Origin: Aquatica leii
Taxonomy: Eukaryota; Arthropoda; Insecta; Coleoptera; Lampyridae
Direction: 5' to 3'
Length of the DNA stretch: 64,000 nucleotides
Assembly (NCBI GenBank): GCA_035610365.1
Contig: CM069438.1
Location: forward strand, 51,270,837 to 51,334,836
A program made the position numbers and the translations under genes. A model generated the notes under the pieces. The model worked only from the letters and a program-made list of their open reading frames with translations. It had not been told where the DNA came from and made no database searches. This document shows positions 1 to 12,700 of this stretch, in pieces; position 1 is the stretch's first letter, and every line of letters begins with the position of its first letter.

Positions 1-3000
1 TTTTTAGTGAAACCGCTACGAATTGTATTTCATCTATGGTAACCGAATCGGTTAATACAAAAAATTTCATATTTGCGTTTCTTGGTGGATATGAGGATAT
101 AATCCAGTGCATAAGACAATAAAATGTTTAGTAACCGAATAAGATAATATTTTGAAGCATTTAATCGCCTAGCACACAATTAATAAACGTTTTATGTTAA
201 TAAATTGATTGAAACCGAATCAGTTACTGTCTGCTTTATTAAAAATTATATTGGTTATTATCATTTGGGACAATTTATATTTGGCATTTAAAACGAATAT
301 ATTTTTGTCAAAACCGTTACATTTTGAATTTATTATTGGTAACCAAGTGGGTTAATATTAACTGAACATTTTATATTAGGATTTGTTTGTAGATATGAGG
401 ATATAATCTATTGCAATAGACAATAAAATGCCTAGTATACGATTAAGAATCGGTTACCGTCTGCTCTACTAAAAATATTCTATTGGTTATTATCAATCAG
501 GACAATTTATATTTGGCATTTAAAACTAATGTGTTTTTGTTGAATTGTATTTTATCATTGGTAACCGAATCGGTTAATACCAAAAATTTTATATTAGGGT
601 TTGTTTGTGGATATGGGGATATAATCCAGTGCAAAAGACAATAAAATGTTTAGTAATCGATTAAGATAATATTATAACGTATTTAATCCCCAAGCACACA
701 ATCAATAATCGTTTTACGTTAATTAATCGTTTGTAACCGAATCGGTTAATGTATACTTAGTAAAAAACATTCTATTGGTTATTATAAATCGGGACAATTA
801 ATGTATGGCATTTCAAGTTATTGTATATTTAGTGAAACTGCTACGAATTGTATTTCATCTATGGTAACCGAATCGGTTAATACAAAAATTTTATATTAGT
901 GTTTCTTGGTGGATATGAGGATATAATCCAGTGCATAAGACAATAAAATGTTTAGTAACCGATTAAGATAATATTTTGAAGTATTTAATCACCAAGCATA
1001 CAATTAATAAACGTTTTATGGTAATTAATCGTTTGTAACTGAATTGGTTAAGGTTTACTTGGTAAAAATATTTTATTAGTTATTATCAATCAGGGACAAT
1101 TTATATTTGACATTTGAAATGAATGGTTTTTCGTTGAAACCGCTACACATTCTATTTTATTCTTGGTAACCGAATTGGCTAATACTAAAAATTTTGCGTA
1201 AAGATTTGTTTGTGGATATGGGGATATACTCCATTGCAAGAAACAATAAATCGTCTAGTAAGCGAATAAGATAATATTTTGAAGTATTTAATCACAACCT
1301 TACAATTAAAAAACGTTTTATGTTAATTGATTGTTTGTAACCGATTCGGTTAATGTCTACTTAGTAAAAACATTCTATTGGTTATTATCAATCAAAACAA
1401 TTAATGTATGTCATTAGTAACCGAATAAGATAATATTTTGAAGCATTTAATCGCCAAGCGCACAATTAATTAACATTTTATGTTAATTAATTCTTTGTAA
1501 CCGAATCGGTTAATGTCTACTTAGTAAAGACATTCTATTGGATATTATTAATCCGGACAATTAATGTATGGTATTAAGAATTAATGTATTTTTAGTAAAA
1601 CCGCTACGAATTGTATTTTATCATTAGTAACCGAAACGGTTAATACAAAAAAAATATGTTAGGATTTGTTCGTGTATATGGGGATATAATGTACTGCTGG
1701 AAACAATAAAATGTCTAGTAACCGAATAAGATAATATTTTGAATCATTTAATCGCCTAGCACACAATTAATAAACGTTTTATGTTAATAAATTGTTTGTA
1801 ACCGCATCAGTTACTGTCTGATCTATTAAAAATTCTATTGGTTATTATCATTTGGGACAATTTATATTTGGCATTTAAAACTAATATATTTTTGTCAAAA
1901 CCGTTACATTTTGAATTTATTATTGGTAACCAAGTGGGTTAATATTAACTGAACATTTTATGTTAGGATTTGTTTGTGGATATGAGGATATAATCTATTG
2001 CAATAGACAATAAATTGTCTAGTAACCGATTAAGAATCGGTTACCGTCTGCTCTACTAAAAATATTCTATTGGTTATTATCAATCAGGACAATTTATATT
2101 TGGCATTTAAAACTAATGTGTTTTTGTTGAATTGTATTTTATCATTGGTAACCGAATCGGTTAATACCAAAAATTTTATATTAGGATTTGTTTGTGGATA
2201 TGGGGATATAATTCAGTGCAAAAGACAATAAAATGTTTAGTAATCGATTAAGATAATATTATAACGTATTTAATCACCAAGCACACAATTAATAAACGTT
2301 TTACGTTAATTAATCGTTTGTAACCGAATCGGTTAATGTCTACTTAGTAAAAACATTTTATTGGTTATTATAAATCGGGACAATTAATGTATAGCATTTC
2401 AAGTTATCGTATTTTTAGTGAAACCGCTACGAATTGTATTTCATCTATGCTAACCGAATCGGTTAATACAAAAAATTTTATATTAGTGTTTCTTGGTGGA
2501 TATGAGGATATAATCCAGTGCATAAGACAATAAAATGTTCAGTAACCGATTAAGATAATATTTTGAAGTATTTAATTACCAAGCATACAGTTAATAAACG
2601 TTTTATGTTAATTAATCGTTTGTAACTGAATCGGTTAAGGTTTACTTGGTAAAAATATTTTATTAGTTGTTATCAATCGGGGACAATTTATATTTGGCTT
2701 TTGAAATGAATGGTTTTTTGTTGAAACCGCTACACATTGTATTTTATCCTTGGTAACCGAATTGGCTAATACTAAAAATGTTGCGTAAAGATTTGTTTGT
2801 GGATATGGGGATATACTCCATTGCAAGAAACAATAAAACGTCTAGTAACCGAATAAGATAATATTTTGAAGTATTTAATCGCCTAGCGCACAATGAATTA
2901 ACTTTTTATATTAATTAATCCTTTGTAACCGAATCGGTTAATGTCTACTTAGTAAAGACATTCTATTGGATATTATTAATCCGGATAATTAATGTATGGT

Positions 3001-5460
3001 ATTTAAAATTAATGTATTTTTACTAAAACCGCTACGAATTGTATTTTATCATTAGTAACCGAAACGGTTAATACAAAAAAAAATATGTTAGGATTTGTTC
3101 GTGTATATGGGGATATAATGTACTGCTGTAAACAATAAAATGTCTAGTAACCGAATAAGATAATATTTTGAAGCGTTTAATCGCCTAGCACACAATTAAT
3201 AAACGTTTTATGTTAATAAATTGTTTGTAACCGAATCAGTTACTTTCTGCTTTAATAAAAATTCTATTGGTTATTATCATTTGGGACAATTTATATTTGG
3301 CATTTAAAACTAATATATTTTTGTCAAAACCGTTACATTTTGAATTTATTATTGGTAACCAAGTGGGTTAATATTAACTGAACATTTTATATTAGGATCT
3401 GTTTGTGGATATGAGGATATAATATATTGCAATAGACAATAATATGTCTAGTAACCGATTAAGAATCGGTTACTGTCTACTTTACTAAAAATATTCAATT
3501 GGTTATTATCAATCAGGAAAATTCATATTTGGCATTTAAAACTAATGTGTTTTTATTGAATTGTATTTTATCATTGGTAACCGAATCGGTTAATACCAAA
3601 AATTTTATATTAGGATTTGTTTGTGGATATAGGGATATAATCCAGTGCAAAAGACAATAAAATGTTTAGTAATCGATTAAGATGATATTATAACGTATTT
3701 AATCACCAGGCACACAATTAATAAACGTTTTACGATAATTAATCGTTTGTAACCGAATCGGTTAATGTCTACTTAATAAAAACATTCTATTGGTTATTAT
3801 CAATCGGGACAATTAATGTATGTCATTAGTAACCGAATAAGATAATATTTTGAAGTATTTTTAATCGCCAAGCACACAATGAATTAACGTTTTATGTTAA
3901 TTAATCCTTTGTAACCGAATCGGTTAATGTCTACTTAGTAAAGACATTCTATTGGATATTATTAATCCGGACAATTAATGTATGGTATTTAAAATTAATG
4001 TATTTTTAGTAAAACCGCTACGAATTGTGTTTTATCATTAGTAACCGAAACGGTTAATACAAAAAAAAATATGTTAGGATTTGTTCGTGTATATGGGGAT
4101 ATAATGTACTGCTGGAAACAATAAAATGTTTAGTAACCGAATAAGATAATATTTTGAAGTATTTAATCGCCAAGCGCACAATTAATTAACGTTTTATTTT
4201 AATTAATCTTTTGTAACCGAATCGGTTAATGTCTACTTAGTAAAGACATTCTATTGGATATTATTAATCCGGACAATTAATATATGGTATTTAAAATTAA
4301 TGTATTTTTACTAAAACTGCTACGAATTGTATTTTATCATTAGTAACCGAAACGGTTAATACAAAAAAAATTATGTTAGGATTTGTTCGTGTATATAGGG
4401 ATATAATTCATTACAATAGACAATAAAATCTATAGTAACCAAATAACATAAAATTTTGATCATCGAACACACAATTAATAAACTTTTAGTTAATTATTTG
4501 GTTGCAAACAAGTAATTAACTATAAACTTAATGTTAATGTATTTTATTATTGGTAAATGAATCAGTTTATACAAACAAAAATTATTAGGAATTTGTATGT
4601 GAATATGGAGATATAATCCATTGCAAGAGAATGAATTCTTTAGTAAACCAATATAATAATATTTCGTTTTTATTCATCAAGCACAGGTTTAATAAATGTT
4701 TTATGTTAATTATTTGTTTGTAACCGAATCGGTTAATGTCTGCTTGGTAAGAATGTTCTATTGATTATTACCATTTGGAACAATTAACGTATGGCATTTG
4801 AAATTAAGGTGTTTTTGTTGAAACCGCTACGAATTGTCTTTTTCATTGGTAACCGAATCGGTTAATACTAAAAATTTTATAAGATTTGTTTGTAGATATG
4901 GAGATATAATCTATTACAAGAGACAATAAAATGTCTGATAACCGAGTAAGATAATATTTTGAAGCGTTTAATAACCGAACACCCAAGTAATAAATCTTTT
5001 AGTTAATTTCTTGTTTGTAACCGAATCGGTTAATGTCTGCTTTACTAAAAATATTTTATCGATTATTTTTAATCGGGACCATTTATAATTGACATTTTGA
5101 ATTAATGTATTTTTGTTGAAATCGCTACTAATTGTATTTTATCATTTGTAACCGAATCGGTTAATATTAAAAATTTTAAATTTAGATTTGTTTGTGGATA
5201 TAGGGATACAATCCTTTGCAAGAGACAATAAAATATCTAGTAACCGAATAAAATAATATTTTAAAGTATTGTTGTTGCGAATGTGAATTATATTTTTTTA
5301 TTGGTAACCGATTCGGTTGTTAATCTATTTTAAGTGCGCAACCGATTTAGTTGTATCTTCAAGCTTTGTCACCGTCACTATAGGACTTTTATGTCATTTA
5401 TTAATCTGTAAGTAAATCGGTTAATGCGTGTATAAACATATTCTATCGGTTAACTCAAGG
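1..5460. repeat. R1 satellite: ~300-bp monomer with 15-bp palindromes, ~1.59-kb higher-order unit
   Basis: Imperfect tandem array that runs off the left edge. Each ~300-bp monomer carries the palindrome TAACCGAATCGGTTA (or one-base variants) twice, spaced roughly 175 and 125 bp. Distinct monomer variants recur in the same order: the GTAACCAAGTGGG variant is at 339, 1926 and 3355, and the TTTCAAGTTAT variant at 811 and 2397. This gives a higher-order period of about 1,587 bp, with a shorter unit of about 1,430 bp near the right. Copies decay towards 4400-5460. No ORF of note. Confidence 0.9.
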
Positions 5461-6686
5461 AACGTCGACCGAGAGTAGGCCACTGTAATATCGACTCATC
5501 AACGAGATTTTGTGCAACAGATGGCGGTCACTGTAAATGCACAGAAGAAAAGATTGCCATGACACGATAATCGTTACCGGCAGCCATATTACCTGAAACA
5601 AAATCAACAAAATGGTTTAGATTTGAAATTCTCACCAAGTAGTCGCAACAGCACCAGATATGCTTGCAAAAAAAAATTTTTTTTCGTTTCGATGCCCCAT
5701 TACTTTATTCTGATTAAAAAACATTGCCGATTTTTGGGATGTAAAATCGAAAACATCTCTAATGGTTTATCGAACATCTAGGAAAGAAACTTATTGTCTT
5801 AATTTTGACATTAAATCAAGCAAGAATCTTGCAGGAGAACGTTACGTAAACGCTTTTTGGATTAAGTTAGAAAAAATGTACGAACCACTTTATTTAAAGA
5901 AAACCATAGAAATGAAGTGATACCTTAGCCTATTAGGTGTTAATTTTTGTCGAGACGATGGTTTCGCCATTTTGACACTAATCGCTTACAGCCCTATTAC
6001 CGTTACGTGTCAAAACAATACTACAGTGACATCCTTTCCTCTGTTATTCTGCCTAAAACCGTTCAGATCTTTCTTCAGTATCTCTTGGTCTCAGTAGCCT
6101 AATGAGTGAACATTGGAAATAGTTGGTACAGGCAGTTCTGCTGTAAATTTTTTTAATTGCGTCTTTGGTTTCTCTAAAACCTGGTATCCAAAAACTAAGT
6201 CGAGGAAATTGGTTATGGGCGGTCGAAAGCGTGGAAATACACCCAAAAACTTGAAGAATAAAGAGGCCATAAAACCCAGGTCGCAAAGAAATATTTACAG
6301 AAAATAACATTTTTTAAGAAAGTGACGAGTGCGTTGAATGTTACTTAAATACTTGATCTCGGTTAGGTTCGTAACCGAATCGGTTAATTCCTACAAATTG
6401 GCTCAATGGTTTTTTTTAAATGATTTGGCAGTAAAAACAGAAATTTGTCTTTTGTAACTGAATCGGTTAAAATTAGGCTTTTGAAACCGGTTACTACCAA
6501 TAATTTCGGCAACTTCGCGATTTTTAATTTGATTGATTGATAATGAAAATTTTTGAGATATTTGAAAAGTGGAACGCAAGTAATTTTTGTAACCGAATCT
6601 CGGAACGAATTAATTTATAACCTGTTTATGTAATTACTCATCTGAGCATTTTAATCGATCAATGGATTAAGGCATTTTTCTTACAG
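5461..6686 (+). other. Intron sequence with stray R1 palindrome copies
   Basis: Mostly unique sequence before the first visible exon. Isolated R1-type motifs occur at about 6366-6386, 6451-6466 and 6587-6600. Two overlapping ORFs on opposite strands (6053-6310 and 6113-6307) show no recognisable domain and are probably chance. No missing PDZ exon was found here. Confidence 0.6.
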
Positions 6687-6736
6687 GTGGTGCCGCGGAA
6701 AAGGCCGGTTTGCACGCGGGCGACAAAATCATCAAG
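6687..6736 (+). CDS. RhoGEF2: RhoGEF2 exon: PDZ domain, part
   Basis: The acceptor is ttcttacag and the donor gtaatt. The exon opens with the last two bases of a split codon and then reads GAAEKAGLHAGDKIIK, the conserved A-x-x-A-G-L-x-x-G-D-x-I-I-K segment of class I PDZ domains. The preceding exon, which should hold the carboxylate-binding loop and strand B, was not found between 1 and 6686 and presumably lies upstream of the window. Confidence 0.9.
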
Positions 6737-9700
6737 GTAATTTTTTACGTAACCGAAACAAATGAATTTACCGTAGTTTTTTCGATAGGTGAACGGCGCC
6801 AACGTGATGAATTCGACACACACAGAAGTGGTTACTCTAATCAAATGTAAGTACAACTTATGTTTTTGATTGTAGCACGTAATCGGTTTTATTCGCAACT
6901 CTCCGTAATTTGGCAGATGTTTCTGCGGCTTACTTTGATGACGGAAATCTAAATCAGTGTATACAGATTTTGGAAGTGTGAAGTTTTTTTCGTTTAAACA
7001 GTGATGGTGCTTATGTGGGGCGATTTAAATTCGTGGTGTGGTTTGAAGAAGGGATGTTGGTAAACGACCCCTTGGTGTATTGATATAATAAACATTATAC
7101 GCATAGGGGTTGTGTCTCTTTTGTGAGTACCCCGAGTAGTAGTGTAGTGACCACCTGGTTGTGTGTAACTATTGAGTGAGTGACGCTGGTTTTTTAGTTT
7201 TTTTTCACGATCGGTTTATGTAAGACGTACCTGTTTAATTAAGACATTTCTATAAATAGTACTTCTGGGTGATGCGATTGTTCGGACACTACGATTTTTG
7301 CCAAATTTAGCGTACGTTTATCTAATCTTATTGTTTTCTTAAATTATTTATCGACCAAAAGATATTTTTAGGTTTGTCCCAGTTACTTCGGCTTATTAGC
7401 ACGAATTACCGATCCATGCTGACATTATTGCTTAGTGACAAGGAAAACATAGTTTTACCGACGTCAGCAGATTTATTTACTCACTGCCACAATTAGTTAT
7501 AATTGTTACACTTCGTCAAATGAGTACCTTTTACCACGTGCCGATATTTATAGTTGCAGCACGACGGTGCCGCATTACACAGTTACTCCTGAAACGAAAA
7601 ATATCAATAGCGCTTATGAAAACAAAACGTGTTTTTTGTTTTGTTTCTGTCAAAATAGTCCATTCATAAAATACTGTAAGTTAACGCTTAGACAGCCATG
7701 AAAACAATTTCAGTAGTATGGCGTACCATTAACTTTGAATAGTCGTTCCTAAACTCCATTCTATTTTCTATCCTTTACGTCTAAAAACTGTCGATATCTT
7801 TATGACTAATTTGGTTTATTTTTACTTAGTTTTGTATTTATAAAGAGACAAATACTCCATGTCAAAGACGGTTCTGGACCTAGGCCAATTTATTTTAGAA
7901 TTGTAACGAATTAAAGTTTTTTTTAATGTAAAAAATTTCTGGTACAGCTTTATAAAAAAGTACCGACGACAAATTTACTGAAAGATTAGATAACGGCGAA
8001 GAGACTTTCACTCAACAGGACGTTGTTTTGTCAGTCGTTTGTTTTCATGGCGCTCTTTATTTTACTAGCCACGTTTAATCAAATAAACCACGGTGAACTG
8101 GATAATTATACGAAATTCCTGGCAGTAATTTTAATGTTAATGTGTAGGCAAAATTTAAAAAAATTGTTTTGATAAAATGAGGTGAATTCTAGTTCAACGG
8201 TCCTAAATAAGACTCAGCACAAGTTTGGTGCGAGTTGATTGATTTTTAGTTCCCGATTGTCACTTGTTACATCACAATCTTTGTTAAGGCTTTTTCTGTG
8301 CCCGCATAGTGGATGTGTTTGATACACTGTTTAAACGCCACTTGATGGTATTAACCATTTTTCCACTGACCACGGGATCTTTCATGTCTTATCTGGATCG
8401 TATCAACTCTCCGACGCCTTTCGTTAAAACTTTTGGCTAGCTATGGCGTGGCTCTAACCGCCAACATTGTATCGACATATAGAACTACATACGTTACTCT
8501 TTTCTGTGATGACACCGATCAGCACTGTCACACTGAAAACCAAGCTTTTTTTAACCATATAATTTCATTTGTGTTTAGAGAATCATCAATTTATCGACGA
8601 GATCGAATTCTTCTTGCAATAATGGGTGTTGCACTTACATCAGTCTTTGAACAAAGTTCTCTTCTAATCAACAGTCTCATTCTGCTCTGTCATGTTAGAG
8701 CAGGTCAATTGCTTGAACGCTCAGGAACTTTTCCAGTTTTTGGTTGAGAGATTCTCCACTATGATCAATGCTTAAAATCTTTGGATTTTTACTTGCTGAT
8801 GTACTTGCTTCCACTTGCTACCAATACCGTACTGTCTCACCAGTCATTTGGACATTTTTGGACCAAACTACGACTTGGTTCTGTTATATAACCAATTGTC
8901 AGTCAGTTTTTGACATGCATCGTGGCACACTTGTCAGAATCTTGTTGTTTGCTTGTTTGCCAAGGGAGTGTGGAACATACTAATCCATACCAAAACTGGA
9001 AAAAGAGAAACGATAACTATTCATCTTTTGTTGATAATGCTGCGACACAGCCATCTCGATATGAGATATCTCATAGACTGTACCCAACCTTTATTCTGTC
9101 TCGACACTGCAAAAAATATACATAGTGCTTACATTTTTAATATTTTTTGTTTGCCAATTTTGGAAACTAAAGAAGTCATTAAAAAATGATTTTTTAGTCA
9201 AACACTAAACGACAGAACCTTTTATTTTCATAGCACTTTTCTTAAACATTTGAAATAGGGCGCTTTCTTCTTTTATTATTCCAGTATGTTTTTATTGGTC
9301 GCTTGTTGTACAGACGCTCAAGTTCTCATTCTTGATTATCAGTACTTTTAGCAGAACGTTGTCTTTTTGGTGTTTACGTTTCTCAATTTTTTTGGAACAA
9401 AAGATCTCTTGAAATCAATTGTCATCCAACAATAAATGGAAAACTGATTCTCCGTTGATCTTTTCATCAAGAGATTACTTGATTCTCATAGCACTCTGGA
9501 TAGTTCTTTGCTTATTTGAATTTTAGGCAATAAATAGAGAAATTAGGCCCAAAAACGCCACTATATAAATATTGCGTCTTATTGTCAAATACTAAAAATT
9601 CAATCTATTGTTGGGTACACGAATAAACTACAATAGTGCATCAAACTGCAGAATCAATCTACAAACATTACGTGTGTCTTATTCTTTATTATCAGTACTC

Positions 9701-12700
9701 TTTGCAGAACTTATTTCAACCAAACATTAAGCATAGCCTATTTGATGTTGACGTTTATCATTTTTTTTTGAAGCAAAGGATCTCTTGAAACCCGTCATCT
9801 AAAAAATATATTTACTTTGTCCAACATTAAATGAAAAACTGTGTCACCATTGATCTGTTAAACCACAGATAGCACTCTTATCAATTTTTTTTTTGAATAT
9901 TTGAATTTTAGGTAATAATTGAAGCCAAAAACCTGGTCAGTTTTTTTGAGGACAGAGGAACTAAGTCAAAACTGGGAAGCTTGTCAAAAACGTCATCATA
10001 ACTCTTTAAAAAGATGACTTCTTTTTGTTATTAATGACGCGATACTTTTTTGTCAGCCAATTGTGCTCATGTTCTCAAAATTTATTGTATTCATTTGTGG
10101 ATTCAAAGAGCAACCAAAAGCAGAACAAACATTAGTTCTACCAGCAAGTTTTGAGAAAAACTCAGTACTGCCTACTGCTGTGTCTTATTCTTTATTATCA
10201 GTACTCTTTGCAGAACTCTCATCAACGAGACATTAAACGTAGTTTATTTGGGTTGAGGTTTATCATCTTTTTTTGGAGCAAATGATCTCTTGAAACCATG
10301 GCAGTTGTCTTCCAAAAATTATATTTTCTTTGTCTAACATTAAATGAAAAACTAAGTCGGCATTGATCTTCTAAAACACAGATACTTTATTGTCACAGCA
10401 CTCTTATCAAAAAATTTTTTGATTGTTTGAGTTTTAAGTAATAATTGAAGTCAAAAAGCTAGTCAGTTTTTTGAGAACAGAGGAACTAAGCTGAAACTGA
10501 GAAACTTGTCGAAAACGTCATCATAACTCTTTAAAAAGATTACTTCTTTTTGTTATTAATGACGCGATACTCTGTCGTCAGCCAATTGTGTCCAAGTTCT
10601 CAAAATTTATTGTATTCATTTGTGGACTCAAAGAGCACCAAAATGCAGAACCAATCTACAAACATTAGTTCTACCAGCAAATTTTGAGAAAAACTCAGTA
10701 CTGCCTACTGCTGTGTCTTATTCTTTATTATCAGTACTCTTTGCAGAACTCTCATCAACGAGACATTAAACGTAGTTTATTTGGGTTGAGGTTTATCATC
10801 TTTTTTTGGAGCAAATGATCTCTTGAAACCATGGCAGTTGTCTTCCAAAAATTATATTTTCTTTGTCTAACATTAAATGAAAAACTAAGTCGGCATTGAT
10901 CTTCTAAAACACAGATACTTTATTGTCACAGCACTCTTATCAAAAAAATTTTTGATTGTTTGAGTTTTAAGTAATAATTGAAGCCAAAAAGCTAGTCAGT
11001 TTTTTGAGAACAGAGGAACTAAGCTAAAACTGGAAAACTTGTCGAAAACGTCATCATAACTCTTTAAAAAGATTACTTCTTTTTGTTATTAATGACGCGA
11101 TACTTTTTTGTCAGCCAATTGTGCCCAAGTTCTCAAAATTTAATGTATTCATTTGTGAACTCAAAGTAGAGCACCAAAATGCAGAACCAATCTACAAACA
11201 TTAGTTCTACCTCCAAATTTTGAGAAAAACTAAGTACTACCTACTGCTTTGTCTTATTCTTTATTATCAGTACTCTTTGCAGAACTCTCATCAACGAGAC
11301 ATTAAACGTAGTTTATTTGGGTTAAGGTTTATCATCTTTTTTTGGAGCAAATGATCTCTTGAAACCATGGGAGTTTTTTTATCCAAAAATTATATTTTCT
11401 ATATCTAACATTAAATGAAAAACTGAGTCGCCATTGATCTTTTAAAACACAGATACTTTAGTGTCACAGCACTCTTATCAAAACTTTTTTTGATTGTTTG
11501 AATTTTAGACAATAATTGAAGCCAAAAAGCTAGTCAGTTCTTTGAGAACAAAGGAACTAAGCTAAAACTGGGAAACTTGTCGAAAACGTCATCATAACTC
11601 TTTAAAAAGATGACTTCTTTTTGTTATTAATGACGCGATACTCTTTTGTCAGCCAATTGTGCCCAAGCTCTTAAAATTTAATGTATTCATTTGTGAACTC
11701 AAAGTAGAGCACCAAAATGCAGAACCAATCCACAAACATTAGTTCTACCACCAAATTTTGAGAAAAATTCAGTACTGTCTACTGCTGTGTCTTATTCTTT
11801 ATTATCAGTACTCTTTGCAGAACTCTCATCAACGAGACGTTAAACGCAGTTTATTTGAGTTAAGATTATCATCTTTTTTTGGAGCAAATGATTTCTTGAA
11901 ACCATGGCAGTTGTCTTCCAAAAATTATATTTTCTATGTCTAACATTAAATGAAAAACTGAGTCGCCATTGATCTTTTAAAACACAGATACTTTAGTGTC
12001 ACAGCACTCTTATCAAAACTTTTTTTGATTGTTTGAATTTTAGGCAATAATTGAAGCCAAAAAGCTAGTCAGTTCTTTGAGAACAGAGGAACTAAGCTGA
12101 AACTGGGAAACTTGTCGAAAACGTCATCATAACTCTTTAAAAAGATGACTTCTTTTTGTTATTAATGACGCGATACTCTTTTGTCAGCCAATTGTGCCCA
12201 AGTTCTCAAAATTTAATGTATTCATTTGTGGACTCAAAGTAGAGCACCAAAATGCAGAACCAATCTACAAACATTAGTTCTACTAGCAAATTTTGAGAAA
12301 AACTCAGTACTGCCCATTGCTGTGTCTTATTCTTTATTATCAGTACTCTTTGCAGAACTCTCATCAACGAGACGTTAAACGTAGTTTATTTGGGTTGAGG
12401 TTTATCATCTTTTTTTGGAGCAAATGATCTCTTGAAACCATGACAGTTGTCTTCCAAAAATTATATTTTCTTTGTCTAACATTAAATGAAAAACTTAGCC
12501 GGCATTGATCTTTTAAAACACAGATAATTTATCGTCACAGCACTCTTATCAAAAAAATTTTTGATTGTTTGAGTTTTAGGCAATAATTGAACCCAAAAAG
12601 CTAGTCAGTTTTTTGAGAACAGAGGAACTAATCTAAAACTGGGAAACTTATCGAAAACGTCTTCATAACTCTTTAAAAACATGACTTTTTTGTTATTAAT

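Noticed and set aside
1..5460. R1 considered as a CRISPR-like array because a short palindrome recurs.
   Set aside because: The sequence between palindromes is itself repetitive, the spacing is 125-175 bp and the context is a eukaryotic intron.
1..5460. R1 motif considered as a CENP-B box.
   Set aside because: The conserved positions of the CENP-B box (TTCG....A..CGGG) are not met by AACCGAATCGGTT or its flanks.
6053..6310. Overlapping ORFs on both strands (85 and 64 codons) as a possible upstream exon or small gene.
   Set aside because: Neither frame resembles the missing PDZ segment, and no splice borders fit the phase of exon 6687-6736.
8433..8747. 104-codon ORF on the + strand in the large intron, the longest outside repeats and exons.
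   Set aside because: No recognisable domain, no matching neighbouring ORF and no sign of codon bias. Its length is plausible by chance in this stretch.
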